Assembly (NCBI GenBank): GCA_029548715.1
Contig: JAKPMW010000403.1
Span: 1 to 5,199 of the forward strand
Direction of reading: 5' to 3'
DNA length: 5,199 nucleotides
Source: Spirochaetota bacterium
Lineage (GTDB): Bacteria > Spirochaetota > JAGLSM01 > JAKPMW01
Under the pieces are notes generated by a model that was given only the letters and a program-made list of their open reading frames with translations, ran no database searches and was not told the DNA's origin. The translations under genes were made by a program, and so were the position numbers. Numbering within the stretch: the first letter of the stretch is position 1; every line of letters starts with the position of its first letter. Shown here piece by piece: positions 5,190 through 5,199 of this stretch.

Positions 5190-5199
5190 ATGTCCTGTC
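5190..5199 (+). CDS. Start of a divergent gene cut by the window edge
   Basis: AAGGAG (5174-5179) stands ten bases before an ATG at 5190, in a divergent intergenic region of the expected size. Only three codons (Met-Ser-Cys) and one further base are inside the window, so the product cannot be named. The call rests only on the ribosome binding site and on the layout, and the spacing is slightly long. Confidence 0.35.

Overview
The window looks like ordinary bacterial chromosome of moderately high GC (judged by eye), densely packed, with no rRNA, tRNA, CRISPR array, transposase or phage gene that I can recognise. The mix of genes would suit a Gram-negative such as a deltaproteobacterium (Desulfobacterota-like). 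It comprises a TPR protein with a C-terminal membrane anchor, a NimA-type flavin-fold protein, an SrkA/YihE-type kinase, an adenosine deaminase and an exported DUF3108 protein. That taxonomic placement is an impression and has not been tested.

Layout. Positions 1-1798 read rightward: the 3' part of a TPR gene (cut by the left edge), an unrecognised helical protein whose ATG directly abuts the TPR stop, and, after about 110 bp, a NimA-like pyridoxamine-phosphate-oxidase-fold protein. The last of these converges with a leftward SrkA-like kinase, leaving only 8 bp between stops and no visible terminator. A 306-bp gap (2836-3141) lies between the kinase start and the end of the leftward adenosine deaminase gene. 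It holds the densest unexplained structure in the window: three copies of a 9-mer that can form two mutually exclusive hairpins, an AT-rich promoter-like stretch flanked by a perfect 11-bp inverted repeat, and a 31-codon rightward ORF with an excellent ribosome binding site. Upstream of add are a 20-bp dyad and the leftward DUF3108 gene. At the right edge a divergent promoter region leads to what is probably the first few codons of another rightward gene.

How the genes relate. The TPR gene and its neighbour look translationally coupled. The DUF3108 gene and add are on the same strand 109 bp apart and could share a transcript, though the dyad in between allows independent control of add. SrkA-family kinases act in envelope and oxidative stress survival and NimA-fold proteins bind flavin, but these two genes converge and need not be functionally linked. 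I do not see a clear new multi-gene system. The best candidates for something undescribed are the srkA leader, with its attenuator-like hairpins and antisense small ORF, and the uncharacterised protein at 700-1233.
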